Source of the DNA: Craspedostauros australis
Taxonomy: Eukaryota > Bacillariophyta > Bacillariophyceae > Mastogloiales > Achnanthaceae
Direction: 5' to 3'
Length of the DNA: 64,000 nucleotides
NCBI GenBank assembly: GCA_026770025.1
Contig: JAMXDE010000014.1
Location: forward strand, 1,364,001-1,428,000
The first letter of the stretch is position 1, and each line of letters begins with the position of its first letter. Positions 33,306-44,165 of this stretch are shown here, piece by piece. Both the position numbers and the translations under genes were made by a program. The notes beneath the pieces were generated by a model that was not told the origin of the DNA, searched no databases, and was given only the letters and a program-made list of their open reading frames with translations.

Positions 33306-34130
33306 ATGACGGATTGGCACCCATTGCGATCATCGCAGCAGGTCGGAACGGAGGAATGGGAAGATCTGAACAAGGCAGCGGAGACGCTGGCGGAGAATGC
33401 GGATTCCGCGTCCATGCCATCGTTGGATCATCTCACCATGAAGGATTACGATGAGATTTACGAGCCAGCCGAAGACACGTACTTGCTCATCGATGCCATC
33501 CAGCATGCATTCCAAGCCGATCCATCCTTCCGTCCACGCAATGCGTTAGAGATTGGTTGTGGGTCGGGTGTGCCGATCGTCTTCTTGGGGCAGCAGTCCA
33601 AGCTTTGTAGCAGCAAGGCAACGAAAGCAGATCACGCCAGCGATAACAATGGGAAAAATGACAGCAGCAACGCTCAATCGATACCGTTAACTGCCACAGA
33701 CATCAATCCCACAGCCCTGGATGTCACGTTACGTACCGCCAAACAGAACAGCGTGGAAGGTATCGAGGCAGTGCGTTGCGATTTGGCAACCTCGCTGTTA
33801 TCTCATTCGTACGATGCCATCCTATTCAATCCACCCTACGTGCCGACGCCCGATGATGAAGTGCAGGGTTGCGGCATCGAGGCCAGTTGGGCCGGCGGGA
33901 CGCACGGACGTGTCGTGATCGATCGCGCCTTGCCTCAAATCCCGCAGCTATTGTCGAAGCCGCAAGGCGTTTGCTTCATGATCACCGTGGACGACAATCA
34001 ACCAGAGCAAATCGCATCGACGCTGGCGCAAGAGTACGGTCTTGACATGCGGCCCTATTTTCGGCGGCGAGCGCACAACGAGTACCTGACGGTGCAGCGG
34101 ATATGTTGGCAATCGGAATCAGAAAAATAG
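33306..34130 (+). CDS. N6AMT1: eRF1 glutamine methyltransferase catalytic subunit (HemK2/MTQ2)
   Basis: 274 aa, intronless. Class I SAM-binding motif I is ALEIGCGSGVP (about 80), the acidic motif is TATDINPTAL, and the catalytic NPPY sits in FNPPYVPTPDDEV (about 172). The string after it, IEASWAGGTHGRVVIDR, is typical of N6AMT1/Mtq2. The opening YEPAEDTYLLIDAI is also conserved. Mtq2 with Trm112 methylates the Gln of the GGQ motif of release factor eRF1. The protein is slightly longer than the 215-220 aa of human and yeast because of an N-terminal extension and a Ser/Asn insert after motif I. The start is the first ATG in the frame. It converges on ESF2. Confidence 0.94.
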   Translation: MTDWHPLRSSQQVGTEEWEDLNKAAETLAENADSASMPSLDHLTMKDYDEIYEPAEDTYLLIDAIQHAFQADPSFRPRNALEIGCGSGVPIVFLGQQSKLCSSKATKADHASDNNGKNDSSNAQSIPLTATDINPTALDVTLRTAKQNSVEGIEAVRCDLATSLLSHSYDAILFNPPYVPTPDDEVQGCGIEASWAGGTHGRVVIDRALPQIPQLLSKPQGVCFMITVDDNQPEQIASTLAQEYGLDMRPYFRRRAHNEYLTVQRICWQSESEK

Positions 34131-34310
34131 GAGGCCCGATACAAGTATTCGATGACAACTCCTCCGTGAGAGCATGAGAGTATTAGATCGGTTGATATCG
34201 TCTCGAAGATGAGGCGTCCACTCTACTAGTCTATCTTCCTCCAAGTTGTGAAGGGACCATGGATCCAAGGCTTTCTCCTCTCTAAATCCTTTACAGTACT
34301 CATACATGCT

Positions 34311-35617
34311 CTAAACAAGACCAGCCAACACAGCCGTTTTGGCGGCCTTCTTGTCATGGCCATCAATGGGTCTCGTCTGGTTGTGCCTGGAGTGCTTGCC
34401 CTTCCTACCCTCTTTGTAGGAAACGGCACCAGCCTCGCCACGTTTCCGCTTGCGCTCTTCGATCCGATCCAGCTTCTTGCCTGTCTCCACCATGTGTACG
34501 TAGGCCGCATTCTCTCGTCGCGCTTGCATCATTTCGACTCGCAGCTTCTGCTCTCGCACTCGTCGCTCGTATGCCACCTTCTCCGTCAGGTGAGACCACT
34601 TGAATTTGGACAGGTACTTGAGATTCCACAGATCGCCTGTTGGGTGTTCAGGTACGAGTACGCACGCATGGTTGGGATTTAGGGAACGCGCAACAAATGT
34701 GAGTGTCAGTGTGAGTGTCAGGGTTGAGTTGAGCAGGGATGAGAAATCGCCGATGAAAAGACAGATTGCACTCCAGAAGAACGGCATATTCGTATGCTCA
34801 CAACCAATTGAACCCATCAACAAATGCCATGTAGGCACGTACCACAATGCGGATCACGCTTGTACGTCGATATCGGCGTCGTATTCAAGCTATGTGCAAT
34901 TCGCTTGGCTTTCCTCTTGCTGGCGAATTCGATCCATCCTTCGATGTACCGCTTGCCTCCGCCACCGCCATTCTTCTTGCGTCGCTTCCGAACCGTGGCA
35001 TCCTCCTCCACCAAGTACACGCGGGTTACCTCCGCAAATTGCGACAGCAAGGCCTTGACCTTGGTCGGTGTCATCTTCGGTGGGATGCGTGCAATGTACA
35101 CCACACCACGTCGAAGCAGCTTGGCGTTGAAGTCCTCAGTCTTCTTGAGTGAGAGTCTGTGCACCTTCTTGGTGGATTTGCGGGTTGCGGCCGTCTTGTC
35201 CTTGTCAGTCTCTGTCTCTGTCTTGTCCTTGCTTGTTACGTTGCCATCGTTCTTCGAAAAAGATGTTGCTCGATCCTTTTCTTCGTCTACTTCTGGATTC
35301 TGTGCATCATCTTCATCGTCCTCGTCGTCCTCATTGTCTTCATCTCCGTCTTCTCCATCGCTGTCATCATCGTCATCATCGTCATCAGCTTCATCTTCTT
35401 CCTGCCCCTCAACGTATCTCGAAAAGACGGGCTGGCTGTTGTCAGCGTCACCATCATTGTTGCTGCCGCTGTCGTTGTCGCTCTCATCCTCGGAGTCTTC
35501 CACGGTCTCCTCGTGTTCACGATTCTTCTCTTCCTTCTTGCCCATGATGCCTCTTTCTTCGGATGATTGCCTCCCCTTGGTTGCTTCCTTCGCTTCAGAC
35601 CTCTCGAATATTGTCAT
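34311..35617 (-). CDS. ESF2: Pre-rRNA processing protein ESF2/ABT1
   Basis: Exons 35617-34843 and 34636-34311 (366 aa), intron GT-AG. Residues 1-150 are acidic with Asp/Glu runs. An RRM starts near 178 ([20 protein letters not shown], then [20 protein letters not shown]). The splice joins DPHCG to [19 protein letters not shown], which matches the family's conserved DxWNxKYLxKFKWxHLTE. The C-terminal helix is Arg/Glu-rich and ends in a basic tail. Esf2/ABT1 acts in the nucleolus in the early 90S pre-ribosome and stimulates Dbp8. The start could instead be the later ATG at MGKKEEK. The intron holds a GGTACGAGTAC motif at 34651. Confidence 0.93.
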
Positions 35618-36258
35618 GAACCAAGTGGTTGGAGGCAAGAAGAGGAAGAAGAGGCCACAGATACTGTGCCATGACCAAAACGACGGCACGTTTGCTGTTG
35701 CGAAGACATGACACCATCGTCGCCATCCTTTCTCACGCTTTTCTCCTGTCTTGTTTGCGCGTTTGGATGGTTGGTTGAGAATCCATTTCCATTTCCTACT
35801 TTTTGATTATTTTACCGCGACTTTTACAATCGATCTATTCGACCGTACGTGATGACCCAGTCGACTAATAGCGTTCCGACGAATTCTTCGCTCCCGCCGC
35901 GCCGTCCTTCGTTTTGAAAAATTGCGTTCGCGTTGTCTCCGTAAGATTCACTCGTGCCTTCCTTCGCGAAGAGCGGACGAAGCGCCGCTGGCTTCGCACA
36001 AGGACCATGGCTTTCATCACTTTTTGTTGTGACATTCGCGATACGCATGTGTGGCAACACCAAGGCGAGAGATCCCATCCCTACATCGAGAGGTGAAAAG
36101 CAACTGGTGACATCCGCCGACATCGTCAACTCATAAACCTCACCTCTGAGAGGAAGTCTGTGCGCTCGCACTCCACCTTCGGACCAATCACTATTGCAAT
36201 CACAATTGCAGTTGCCGAAACCCAATCCCCTTGATACTGATCCGGAACCCGACCGAAG
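35618..36258. other. Divergent intergenic region (ESF2 and desaturase promoters)
   Basis: No gene or strong repeat is supported. ORFs here overlap the 5' end of the desaturase gene on the other strand. Confidence 0.55.
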
Positions 36259-37809
36259 ATGGCACCCAACTCGTCGGTTGAAAATGTGGAGGCGGCTCAA
36301 CGCAAATCTGCCGATGATGCCCTCAATCTGATGCAAAAGACCCAGCAGCAGCAGCAGCACAAAGAAACGAAGCAAGCTGAGAAGGCACGCGAGGGAGATG
36401 AAGATGGCAGCACTTCATCGTACACCTCTGCGTCAAGCTCAGCAGGCTCAGCAACTCCAGCATCGGCATCAGCGTCAAAATCAGTGTCAACATTCGTGGA
36501 GGGCGATGACACCCCGATGATCGACTTCCGCAATGCTTCCGAATGGGCCAATTTCATCTCGGGAGCCATCACGCTTGTGCTTGTGGGACCGCCAATCGGC
36601 CTCGTCGTCTTCACCAGCATGATCTGGGAGGCGATCGACCGAGGCTTCGATGGAGGCTTCGTCGACTCCGGCAAGGAGCTCACCGGGTTCATCTTCACCA
36701 AGTTCATTCCCTGGTTGGAGAATAAGACCCACGCCTTCAACAACCAATTCGTCAAGCGGCCAGAGGATGCCTACATGATCAACTGCATCTTCGCATACGG
36801 GGTGCTGGTCCCCGGCATGTTCTTCGCATGTGCCTGGCATGTTCATCACTACGGCCTCTCCGTCTGGGTCGCCTTTGCGTACCACCTGCTACGCATCGGT
36901 CCCTACTTCATGAACTTCGCCTACGTATACACCCTCGCGCACAAGGAGGGGCATGCCTTCGTGGGACCCTTCACTGGACGGTGCAACCAATCCTTCATCC
37001 TTCGCAACGTCGTCAATTGGTGGATCGGAATGTTCTATGGTGTCTTGCCGGCTGTCTTCACATACGGTCACTCCGTCAATCACCATCGCTACAGCAACGG
37101 GCCGCTGGACGTGGTCACCAACGCTGACAAGCCACGTGACAACTTCTTCAACTGGGTCGCATACGTCCCTCGCTTCCTCCTCTACAATGTCAACATCAGC
37201 ACGGTCATTCAGTTCGTCAACGAAGGCAAGTGGAAGACCGCCCTCAAGGTCGTCTACGGCAGCGCCTACTTCTTCGCCTGGATGGGCATTTGGGTGTGGG
37301 CGCTGGGCCCAGGATTTGCCATGGTCTACGTTGCCTTTCCCTTCTTCGAGGCAGGAATCCTGCTGGCGGCCGTTAACTGGAGCTGGCACGCGTTCTTCGA
37401 TCCCTCGGAACCGGACAATGAATTCGTGCAGAGCATCACCATCCTGGACGGCACCATCAACGTCCTCAACGAGGATTCCCACGTCGTGCATCACCAGTAT
37501 CCAGGAGCCCACTGGACGGAGCATCCCAAGCACCTGGACAAGTTCTGGGAGCAGTACGTTGACCGCCGAGGATCCGTCTTCCGCAAGACGCACGCCTTCG
37601 AAATCTTCGGCATGTCCGTGGCACGCGATTACGATGCGCTGGCCCACAAGTTTGCGGACCTCAAGGGAGAGAAAACCGGCAACATGCTCACGCATCAGGA
37701 GAAGGTCGTCCTGATAAAGAAGCGACTGCGTGGATGCTGGTGGGGACCACGTGCACAAAACAAGAACGCCTTCTTGGCCACCGGAGAGAAGACGCAGAAG
37801 ACCGACTGA
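36259..37809 (+). CDS. Membrane fatty-acid-desaturase-family protein
   Basis: 516 aa, intronless. Residues 1-90 are low complexity (Gln and Ser/Ala runs). Several hydrophobic segments follow. Three His boxes are present: HKEGH (about 228), HSVNHH (270) and HVVHHQYPGAHW (408), the di-iron ligands of membrane desaturases and hydroxylases. An extra HVHHYG is near 195. Such enzymes use O2 and an electron donor to put a double bond or hydroxyl into lipid acyl chains in the ER. I see no cytochrome b5 domain (no HPGG) and no clear plastid leader. Substrate and position cannot be set from sequence. Confidence 0.85.
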   Translation: MAPNSSVENVEAAQRKSADDALNLMQKTQQQQQHKETKQAEKAREGDEDGSTSSYTSASSSAGSATPASASASKSVSTFVEGDDTPMIDFRNASEWANFISGAITLVLVGPPIGLVVFTSMIWEAIDRGFDGGFVDSGKELTGFIFTKFIPWLENKTHAFNNQFVKRPEDAYMINCIFAYGVLVPGMFFACAWHVHHYGLSVWVAFAYHLLRIGPYFMNFAYVYTLAHKEGHAFVGPFTGRCNQSFILRNVVNWWIGMFYGVLPAVFTYGHSVNHHRYSNGPLDVVTNADKPRDNFFNWVAYVPRFLLYNVNISTVIQFVNEGKWKTALKVVYGSAYFFAWMGIWVWALGPGFAMVYVAFPFFEAGILLAAVNWSWHAFFDPSEPDNEFVQSITILDGTINVLNEDSHVVHHQYPGAHWTEHPKHLDKFWEQYVDRRGSVFRKTHAFEIFGMSVARDYDALAHKFADLKGEKTGNMLTHQEKVVLIKKRLRGCWWGPRAQNKNAFLATGEKTQKTD

Positions 37810-38038
37810 GTTCAATCGGCCACGTACGAGCGATCGTGTTTTATCTGTGATTAGCTGGATGTGCAAAGCAATTGAGACCGACGTATGAGCATTGTCCTGG
37901 ATTCCATTCTCACCACATGGTGAATAGATACAAATCCAGCATGCAGTGCTTATACTTCCGCACGTTGATGTAGATATCGTTAAGGTTCAATGAAACTGCT
38001 ACTGCAACTCTTCAAATCATAGGTATATGTATGCAATC

Positions 38039-39301
38039 CTATGTTTGCTTCCTTCTGTTCTTCCACAAGCCACCGTATCTGTTCGCATTCGAGCAAGGGA
38101 AATTGTGGAGTGCGTCGGTTGAGAGATTTAGAAGTGTTTGCGGTGGGTAAGTTGGCTAGTTGGTCGGTTGAAGCCTTCACGGAAACCATGGCTCTGTGTC
38201 TGTATGGTACTACTCGTACAAGTACATGCATGGCATGCATGATCTATCCAACACAACCAATGCATACACATGACACACACCCACAAACCTTGAAAGACAA
38301 TCCACGGACCTGTAATGCGGATGATTGGCATCCCCATCCACGATGCCACCGCTGGCAACGTTCCAGCACTTGCCACATATCATCCTCCAATCTGTCTGTC
38401 CCTGTTCATACATGCACCGCACCAACAAATTCACGGACTTGCCGCACATGTCGCACGTCTTCTGGCCAACATCAGCAGCACCGCGACCTTCCCGTTGCGC
38501 GCGTCGCGCCGCCTTCTTGGCTTTCTTGGCGGCCTTGCGTTGCGCTTTCTTCTGTGCGACGGGGTCCAGCGGTTCGGCGTCCTCATTGTCATCACTATCA
38601 TTTTCGCCAATGCCACCATTGTCATCGTTGACTTCATTCTGAAGACTTTCAAGTACGTCTGAAAGCGGGGCATCGACGACGCTGCTGTTGTCGTCGTCCG
38701 GAATATCACCGCTTCTGGAATGCAACTGAAGCGATGCTTCCATCTCGTTTGCTACAGCAATGGCAACAGCAGCAATATCGCTATCGCCATCGTGTTGCTG
38801 TTCTGACCCTGCTATTGGTGTGGACGATCCTGACGACTGCTGCATGTTGCCATCACCGGCAGTAACATACAGCTCTTGCGGAAGCGGCTCCCCGCCTTTG
38901 CTGCTCTGATTTGCTTGTCGGTTGGCTTCTTTGCGCTTGCGATTGCAGCTCTTGGAACACGTCGTGACCTCATCCCAAACGCGTTCCCATTTCTTTCTCC
39001 AATTGAACGGCCGACCGCACGTCACGCAGATCTTCGTCGGAAGGTTCTCCTTCTTCACACCGCGCATGCCTGCGACTGGGAGCTTGGTGGTTGGTAGGTC
39101 CTGTTTCCCTGTCGCGGCTTGGAATGAAGCCGATGCTGATGCGGATGAAGGTATTCGATCAGCCCTTGTGCTCAGATGGTGCCCGCTACGTGCTGCGACC
39201 AAGGATGACGCCGTCGGGCGGACCACGAAAGAAGAAACGCAACGATGCGTTGATGAGGCGACGACGAACGAGGAAATCACCAACAGCAATCTCGATTGCA
39301 T
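38039..39301 (-). CDS. DUF2256 zinc-ribbon protein with N-terminal leader
   Basis: Exons 39301-38310 and 38078-38039 (343 aa), intron GT-AG. The splice restores HPHYRYGGLWKNRRKQT, a conserved ending. Residues 1-20 (MQSRLLLVISSFVVASS) are a hydrophobic leader followed by a Ser/Thr/Arg-rich stretch, suggesting an organelle presequence. DUF2256 is near residues 85-125: KICVTCGRPFNWRKKWERV then CSKSC, a four-Cys zinc ribbon. A second Cys module near 290 is TCDMCGKSVNLLVRC with MICGKCW. Between them is an acidic Ser/Asp-rich stretch and an Ala/Lys helix. Biochemical role unknown. Intron 1 (38079-38309) contains GGTACTACTCGTACAAGTAC. The 14-codon last exon ends in TAG. Confidence 0.86.
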
Positions 39302-39896
39302 ATTCGTAGTCTCACAATACCGATAGGCACGACAAAAGATGTCGAGCTGCAGAGCGATTGTATGTAGACTATGGATTTGAAGATTGCCAGTGGTGTGGAT
39401 GCGTCTGCACGCACCCAACTGGTACGACGATGGATGGGCACAAGTCGAGTCCGGTCTCTTCTCTTCCCTTTCGGCGCTGGTTGGAATGGTGATGATCGGA
39501 ATGACGGTGACAACAACGTGTTTTCTCCACTTCGTGTGATGTGTTGGCGTGGAAATTTGTGAAACGAAAAAGTGTTCTGAATCGATTCGATGGACTTCTG
39601 TGACAAGCTCGACTAGAAATGAGTCGGGCGCGAATGTGGGACTGTTCGCCTTCTTCCGTATTTCGTGTGCGGGAAGCGAACCAGCGCGGACATCAACGCA
39701 CGTTCGGCGTGCGAAGCGACACCACGCGCTGGGGCGGATCGCAGGTACACAATAACACCAACAGCAACACCTGCGGACATCGTCAACATTCTGTTGCTGC
39801 CATCAACCACCAATCACCAATCGTCGCCTTGCCTCTGCTCTAAGCTTGGCTCATCCACTCTCTACTCGTGCTGAGGAATCGAACGAAGCTCCAACC
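39302..39896. other. Divergent intergenic region (DUF2256 and PDI genes)
   Basis: No gene and no clear repeat supported; likely two promoters. Confidence 0.55.
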
Positions 39897-41965
39897 ATGC
39901 GGGTGATTCATGCGGTGCCCCTGTTGGCCATCCTTGGCTTCGAAGCATGCCAATGCCATGCCAAACCATTCTACGACGAACAAAGCTCGGTGGCGACGAT
40001 CGACAGCAGCGCCGCCTACGCCGACCTCTTTGAATCGAACAGCATATGGATGCTGCATGTCTTCTCTCCACAACATTGCGACGAAGAATGCGAAGAAACT
40101 GCGAAGGAATTCATACGTCTGGCAAACATCTGCAAAGGTATCTTTCGCGTTGGCGTCATTGATGCACCGTCCATGATCCAAGCAGGGGTGGACCTCAAGC
40201 AATTGAAAGGCTTCGATGTGAACCAGCTCTACGAAGCCAAGGATGCATCAGCCGCGTACCTGTACGGTGGCGATGGCAAGAACGCAAAACGGTACAAGGG
40301 ACCTATGGAGACGCAGGATCTCATGCAGGATATCATGGAGGTTGCCCTGGAAACGCTGCGCGATCGTGCCGGTCACTACGAGCATCCCGATTGGGATCCT
40401 GCTGCGAAGAAGCATCGCAGGGCAAGCAACGCAGCTGGTGGCAACACCAAAACCAGCAGCAGTGGCGGTGGCGGAGCCAAAGCGGAAACTGGCTCTGTGC
40501 TTGAGATGACTTCCGCAACCTTCCGACAGAAGGTGACGAAGAACCCCGGTCTCTCGATTGTGGCCTGTAAGTGCGCATATGGTGCCATTGATGCATCTGG
40601 TTTTGACTGATTGTTGCTGCAATTCTTCTTGCTTTCTTCGTGGTCATGACCTATCTGAAAGGCCACATTGGCATGCGCGGTTGTGTGAATCAGTCCGTCG
40701 TGCGAAAGCGGAGATCATGTCTTCCCGTCTGCACATGTTCGTATGCTTACGCGCACGCGTCCTGCTTTCCTTTTGGAGTGTCAGTCTGCTTTGCCTCACC
40801 TTGCAATGTCGCTGCACCGTGCAAGCATTTTGTGTCGTTTCAACTCATTTGTCCATTGTCACTCTCATCCAACATCAGTCACCGCTCCGTGGTGCGGCCA
40901 CTGCAAGAAGCTCCGACCAACATGGGAGGAAGTCGCCCAAAAGCTCGGAGGAGATGGTATTGTCGTTGGCTGGGTCGATGCAACCGCAGAAAAGAGCATC
41001 GGGGAAAAGTTCAAGATCAACAGCTACCCCACGATCAAGATCTTCCGTGGATCGGAAGATGGTGTGGACGTGAAGGTCATGGATTACAATGGAGACCGCG
41101 GCACCATCGCTGTCATCAATGCGGTCCTGGAACAGATGAAACAGTTCGGCATATCGCGGAATGTGGTGGAAATGACCAGCGCAGAAGCCTTTGAGACTGA
41201 GTGCAGCGGTGCCAATCATATTTGCATCATGGCAGCACTACCACATATCCTGGACAGCGGGGCGGAAGGAAGGAACCGATACAAGGACGTCGTCGGCGCC
41301 GTGTCAACCAGATTTGGCGCATACGACTATTCCTTCTTTTGGTTCGAAGGGCCGTCGCAGCCCCAGGTGGAGAAAGTATTCGGGTACGTGTTTGTGTGCT
41401 CTGCTGCTGTGCATTCGCTTGGGAGCCGACTGTTGCAGCCTGGAGAGGTGTCTCGATTATTGACTTGTGTGTTTGGGCTGTGTGTCCAATTGCAGAACAT
41501 CTGGTGTTGGGTACTCTATCGTACTCTACGATCTATTGTACGGCGTAAGGCCCACGCATCTCCCCACCACAATGGACTCTCAAACATCACATTCGACTTA
41601 CTCACCACTTCTACTCGAATGTTCTATTATGCCATGTTACATGCGACATATTATACGAACCTTCCATCCACGCAACTCCCTACCGTAGACTTACGTTTGG
41701 ATACCCGACACTGGTCGCCTACTCGATGGATCGAGGGGCGTACGCTGTCATGAAGGGATCATTCTCCGAAAAGACGATGTCCACATTCCTTCACGGTCTC
41801 ACCAGCGGTCGCCAGGCCACTCAGAAAGCGCCTGGTGTTCCGCAAATCGAGTCGACCGAACCATGGGATGGCAAGGATGGTGAGGTGATTGAGGAAGAGC
41901 TTTCCCTCGCCGAGATTATGGGTTGGGATGATGACGAGGACGATGCAGAGACAGATGAGCTTTGA
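39897..41965 (+). CDS. Protein disulfide isomerase family protein (P5/PDIA6-like), ER
   Basis: Exons 39897-40566, 40879-41383, 41689-41965 (483 aa), both introns GT-AG. Residues 1-22 form a signal peptide (VIHAVPLLAILGFEACQCHA). The first thioredoxin-like domain has FSPQHCDEECEE at residue 60, so CxxxC stands where CxxC is expected. The second is canonical: the splice creates SIVAFTAPWCGHCKKLRP. The third part includes FGLTFGYPTLVAYS across intron 2. The C-terminus is acidic and ends TDEL, an ER-retention-like signal. The layout fits the P5 group, which forms and shuffles disulfides. A Gly/Ser linker joins the first two domains. Confidence 0.9.
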
Positions 41966-42356
41966 ACTGCTCTCATCTACTCTACTCTCTAGAGAGTATC
42001 TACATCGCACCCATAGTATGTAGCTCTTCTTAAATTAGGACTTTAGAATTTTAGGCAGCCTGAGATTTCGCAGATTCTCCGCCACACCAAAGAGCTACAT
42101 CAGCCAATTGCCACCACTTGTGTCATCCCAGCAAAGATCTTTGTCAAACAACTGCAAGGGGGAGGATCCACGAGCACAATACATGACGCGACGCATGACA
42201 CAAATCCACACGCCGCACACTTCCACTTCCACTTCCACTTGCGCTGTGCATTGACATCAACAGCCCTCTCCTGCGAGCATCAATCTAAGCAGCGTCAGGA
42301 ATACAAAAGGCGAGACTGACAGAATAGAAGTTTCACTCTGTATTACGAGCAGCACC
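41966..42356. other. Intergenic between PDI and CIA30 genes
   Basis: No gene is supported. A perfect 14-bp palindrome ACTCTCTAGAGAGT lies at about 41984-41997, 20 bases after the PDI stop. A TTCCAC repeat lies at 42219-42240. Confidence 0.6.
42219..42240. repeat. Hexamer repeat (TTCCAC), about 3.5 copies
   Basis: A short perfect hexamer array about 115 bases before the CIA30 start codon. Confidence 0.85.
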
Positions 42357-43828
42357 ATGAGAACGACCGCAGCACACTCACTTTCGCTGGCGGTCCTTCT
42401 GCCGCTGCTACTCGTAGCAACCGTGAGAGGCTTCTCCAGACCATGCCCGCTCCCACAAACAGCTACCTCAAGGCTGGCATCTTCATCCTCATCACCATTG
42501 CCGCAGGTCACGTGGCGAAAGCCTGCATGCATTCAGCTGTCCTCGAAGGCATCGCCCAGCGCAGACGATGACGACAGCACTCCATCTCAAGGCAGCGACG
42601 CCTTGGTGTACAGACCGCTGTTCGACTTCTCCGATGCCAAACTGAACGCCACCGACAAATTCGAACGCATCGATGATGCCATCATGGGAGGTATCAGTCA
42701 GTCTTCTCTGCGACAATCCTCCGAGAACTACGCGACTTGGAGCGGCGTGTGCCGCACGGATGGCGGGGGCTTTTGCGGGACGCGGACGCTGCCCTTCCGG
42801 CAGCCCGTCAACGTGGAGGGTGCCAGCGGGTTCTACCTGACGTGCCGTCTCACGAGCGATGACGATGTCGACAAGCGCGTTTGGAAGATGACGACTCGGT
42901 CGGATCAAACGCGAGGGGAGATGCTGTACCAGGCTGCTTACGAAATGCCAAGCAACGACGACCAGGAGAATGGCGATGGATGGAAGACGATCAAAATCCC
43001 ATTCGAGGACTTCCAGTTGGTCAGCGGACCCAAGATGGTCCCGGATGGCAAGCCGCTGAATACGACCGGCGGCATCTACCAGATCGGTTTGGCATTGAGC
43101 AAGTTCCAAATCTCCGACAAAACCAGCGAGCTGCCGTCCTTCCGTCCGGGTTACTTTGAGGTTCAAGTGCGAGAGATTGGGTTGTTTTGGAATTCAGCTG
43201 CGCCAGGTGGTGCCGATGCGAAAGCGTCGCAAGATGCCGTGAACACACCTGATACTCTATCCAAGAAGGAAAGTCTACAGAAACGACCGATGCCGTTGAA
43301 ATTGCTGCTGCCCCTCGCAAGGATTTTTGTGAACGAACAAAGGTGAGTGACGATGAAGCATGATCGAGTGAATGATTTAGTGACTGAATGGGTAACTCGG
43401 GCTGTTCGGAACGAAGAAAGCGACCTTTTGCCTGCTCCAACCGTTGATCTCTTGCCGCAGCAGTCATTCCTACTCAGTACGATCCTGAACTTGCTCTTCC
43501 GCTTTGCTTTGCGTTCCATCATGTCGGCTTCCGACACCATTCGAACTCAACAACGTGCCAATCAAACAGCCAACGACGGAAGTCCGCGATGAGAATCCTC
43601 AAGAAGCGAGGACTCAGCAGGTTTGGTGCAATTTGCTTTGCGGTCAAGAATCGAGCGAGATCACAGGGTCTGGTGCCCGCTGTATTCCGAGCACTGCGAA
43701 TTGCATTCCGCGACTGCGCCACCGCCGTCGTAGCCTTCTGTCTGAAGCTCATCTTGGTCTATCCCTTTGTCGCCATCCGAAGATTCCTCAGGCTGTTCTC
43801 CAACAAGCCCAAGCCAGCAAACGAATGA
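42357..43828 (+). CDS. CIA30-domain protein with plastid-type bipartite leader
   Basis: Exons 42357-43342 and 43570-43828 (414 aa), intron GT-AG, joined through a split Ser codon as VNEQSQRRKSAMRILKKRGL. Residues 1-24 are a signal peptide (LSLAVLLPLLLVATVRG) followed at once by F-SRP and a Ser/Thr-rich stretch, the pattern of complex-plastid targeting in heterokonts. Residues 85-280 carry the CIA30 fold: RIDDAIMGGISQSSL, FCGTRTLPF, FYLTCRLTSDDD, WKTIKIPFEDFQ, and GYFEVQVREIGLFW. CIA30/NDUFAF1 helps assemble complex I; in algae, plastid members also exist, so a photosynthetic assembly role is possible but inferred. The C-terminal 90 residues are basic with a hydrophobic segment (ATAVVAFCLKLILVYPFVAI), possibly membrane-attached. 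Confidence 0.88.
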
Positions 43829-43890
43829 ATTGATTGATTGATCGATTGATTGATCGATTGATTGATCGATTGATTGATCGATTGATTGAT
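43828..43890. repeat. Minisatellite, 12-bp unit ATTGATTGATCG
   Basis: About five copies beginning at the CIA30 stop codon, so inside its 3' UTR. Confidence 0.92.
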
Positions 43891-44165
43891 GTTCGAGATG
43901 GATGCGCACACTCAAATAGACCAAGTCTGCCACACGCTGAGTAGAGTACCATCCTCTAACCTAGTCTATCCAAAGCATGATGCTCTGCATGAATCTTTTG
44001 CGCAAAGGACATGCCCGATCGCCCACAATGATCTCCACGCGTCTAGAGAGCGAATGCCACGATTGTTGCCGACGTGAGCATTACTGGGAGAACATAGTGT
44101 TCGCTACAGCGTTCAATTATGTTCGTTCTAGCTTTCGACAGTCCAGTTCGCATCGGCCCAGCCGT
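43829..44165. other. Convergent intergenic region (CIA30 and SET gene 3' ends)
   Basis: No gene is supported. After the minisatellite only a short GTCTAGAGAGCG motif near 44041 is noted. Confidence 0.55.

Noticed and set aside
40743-41753. 336-aa single ORF in the PDI gene
   Set aside because: It reads through two introns; the spliced form restores APWCGHC context and FGYPTLVAYS.
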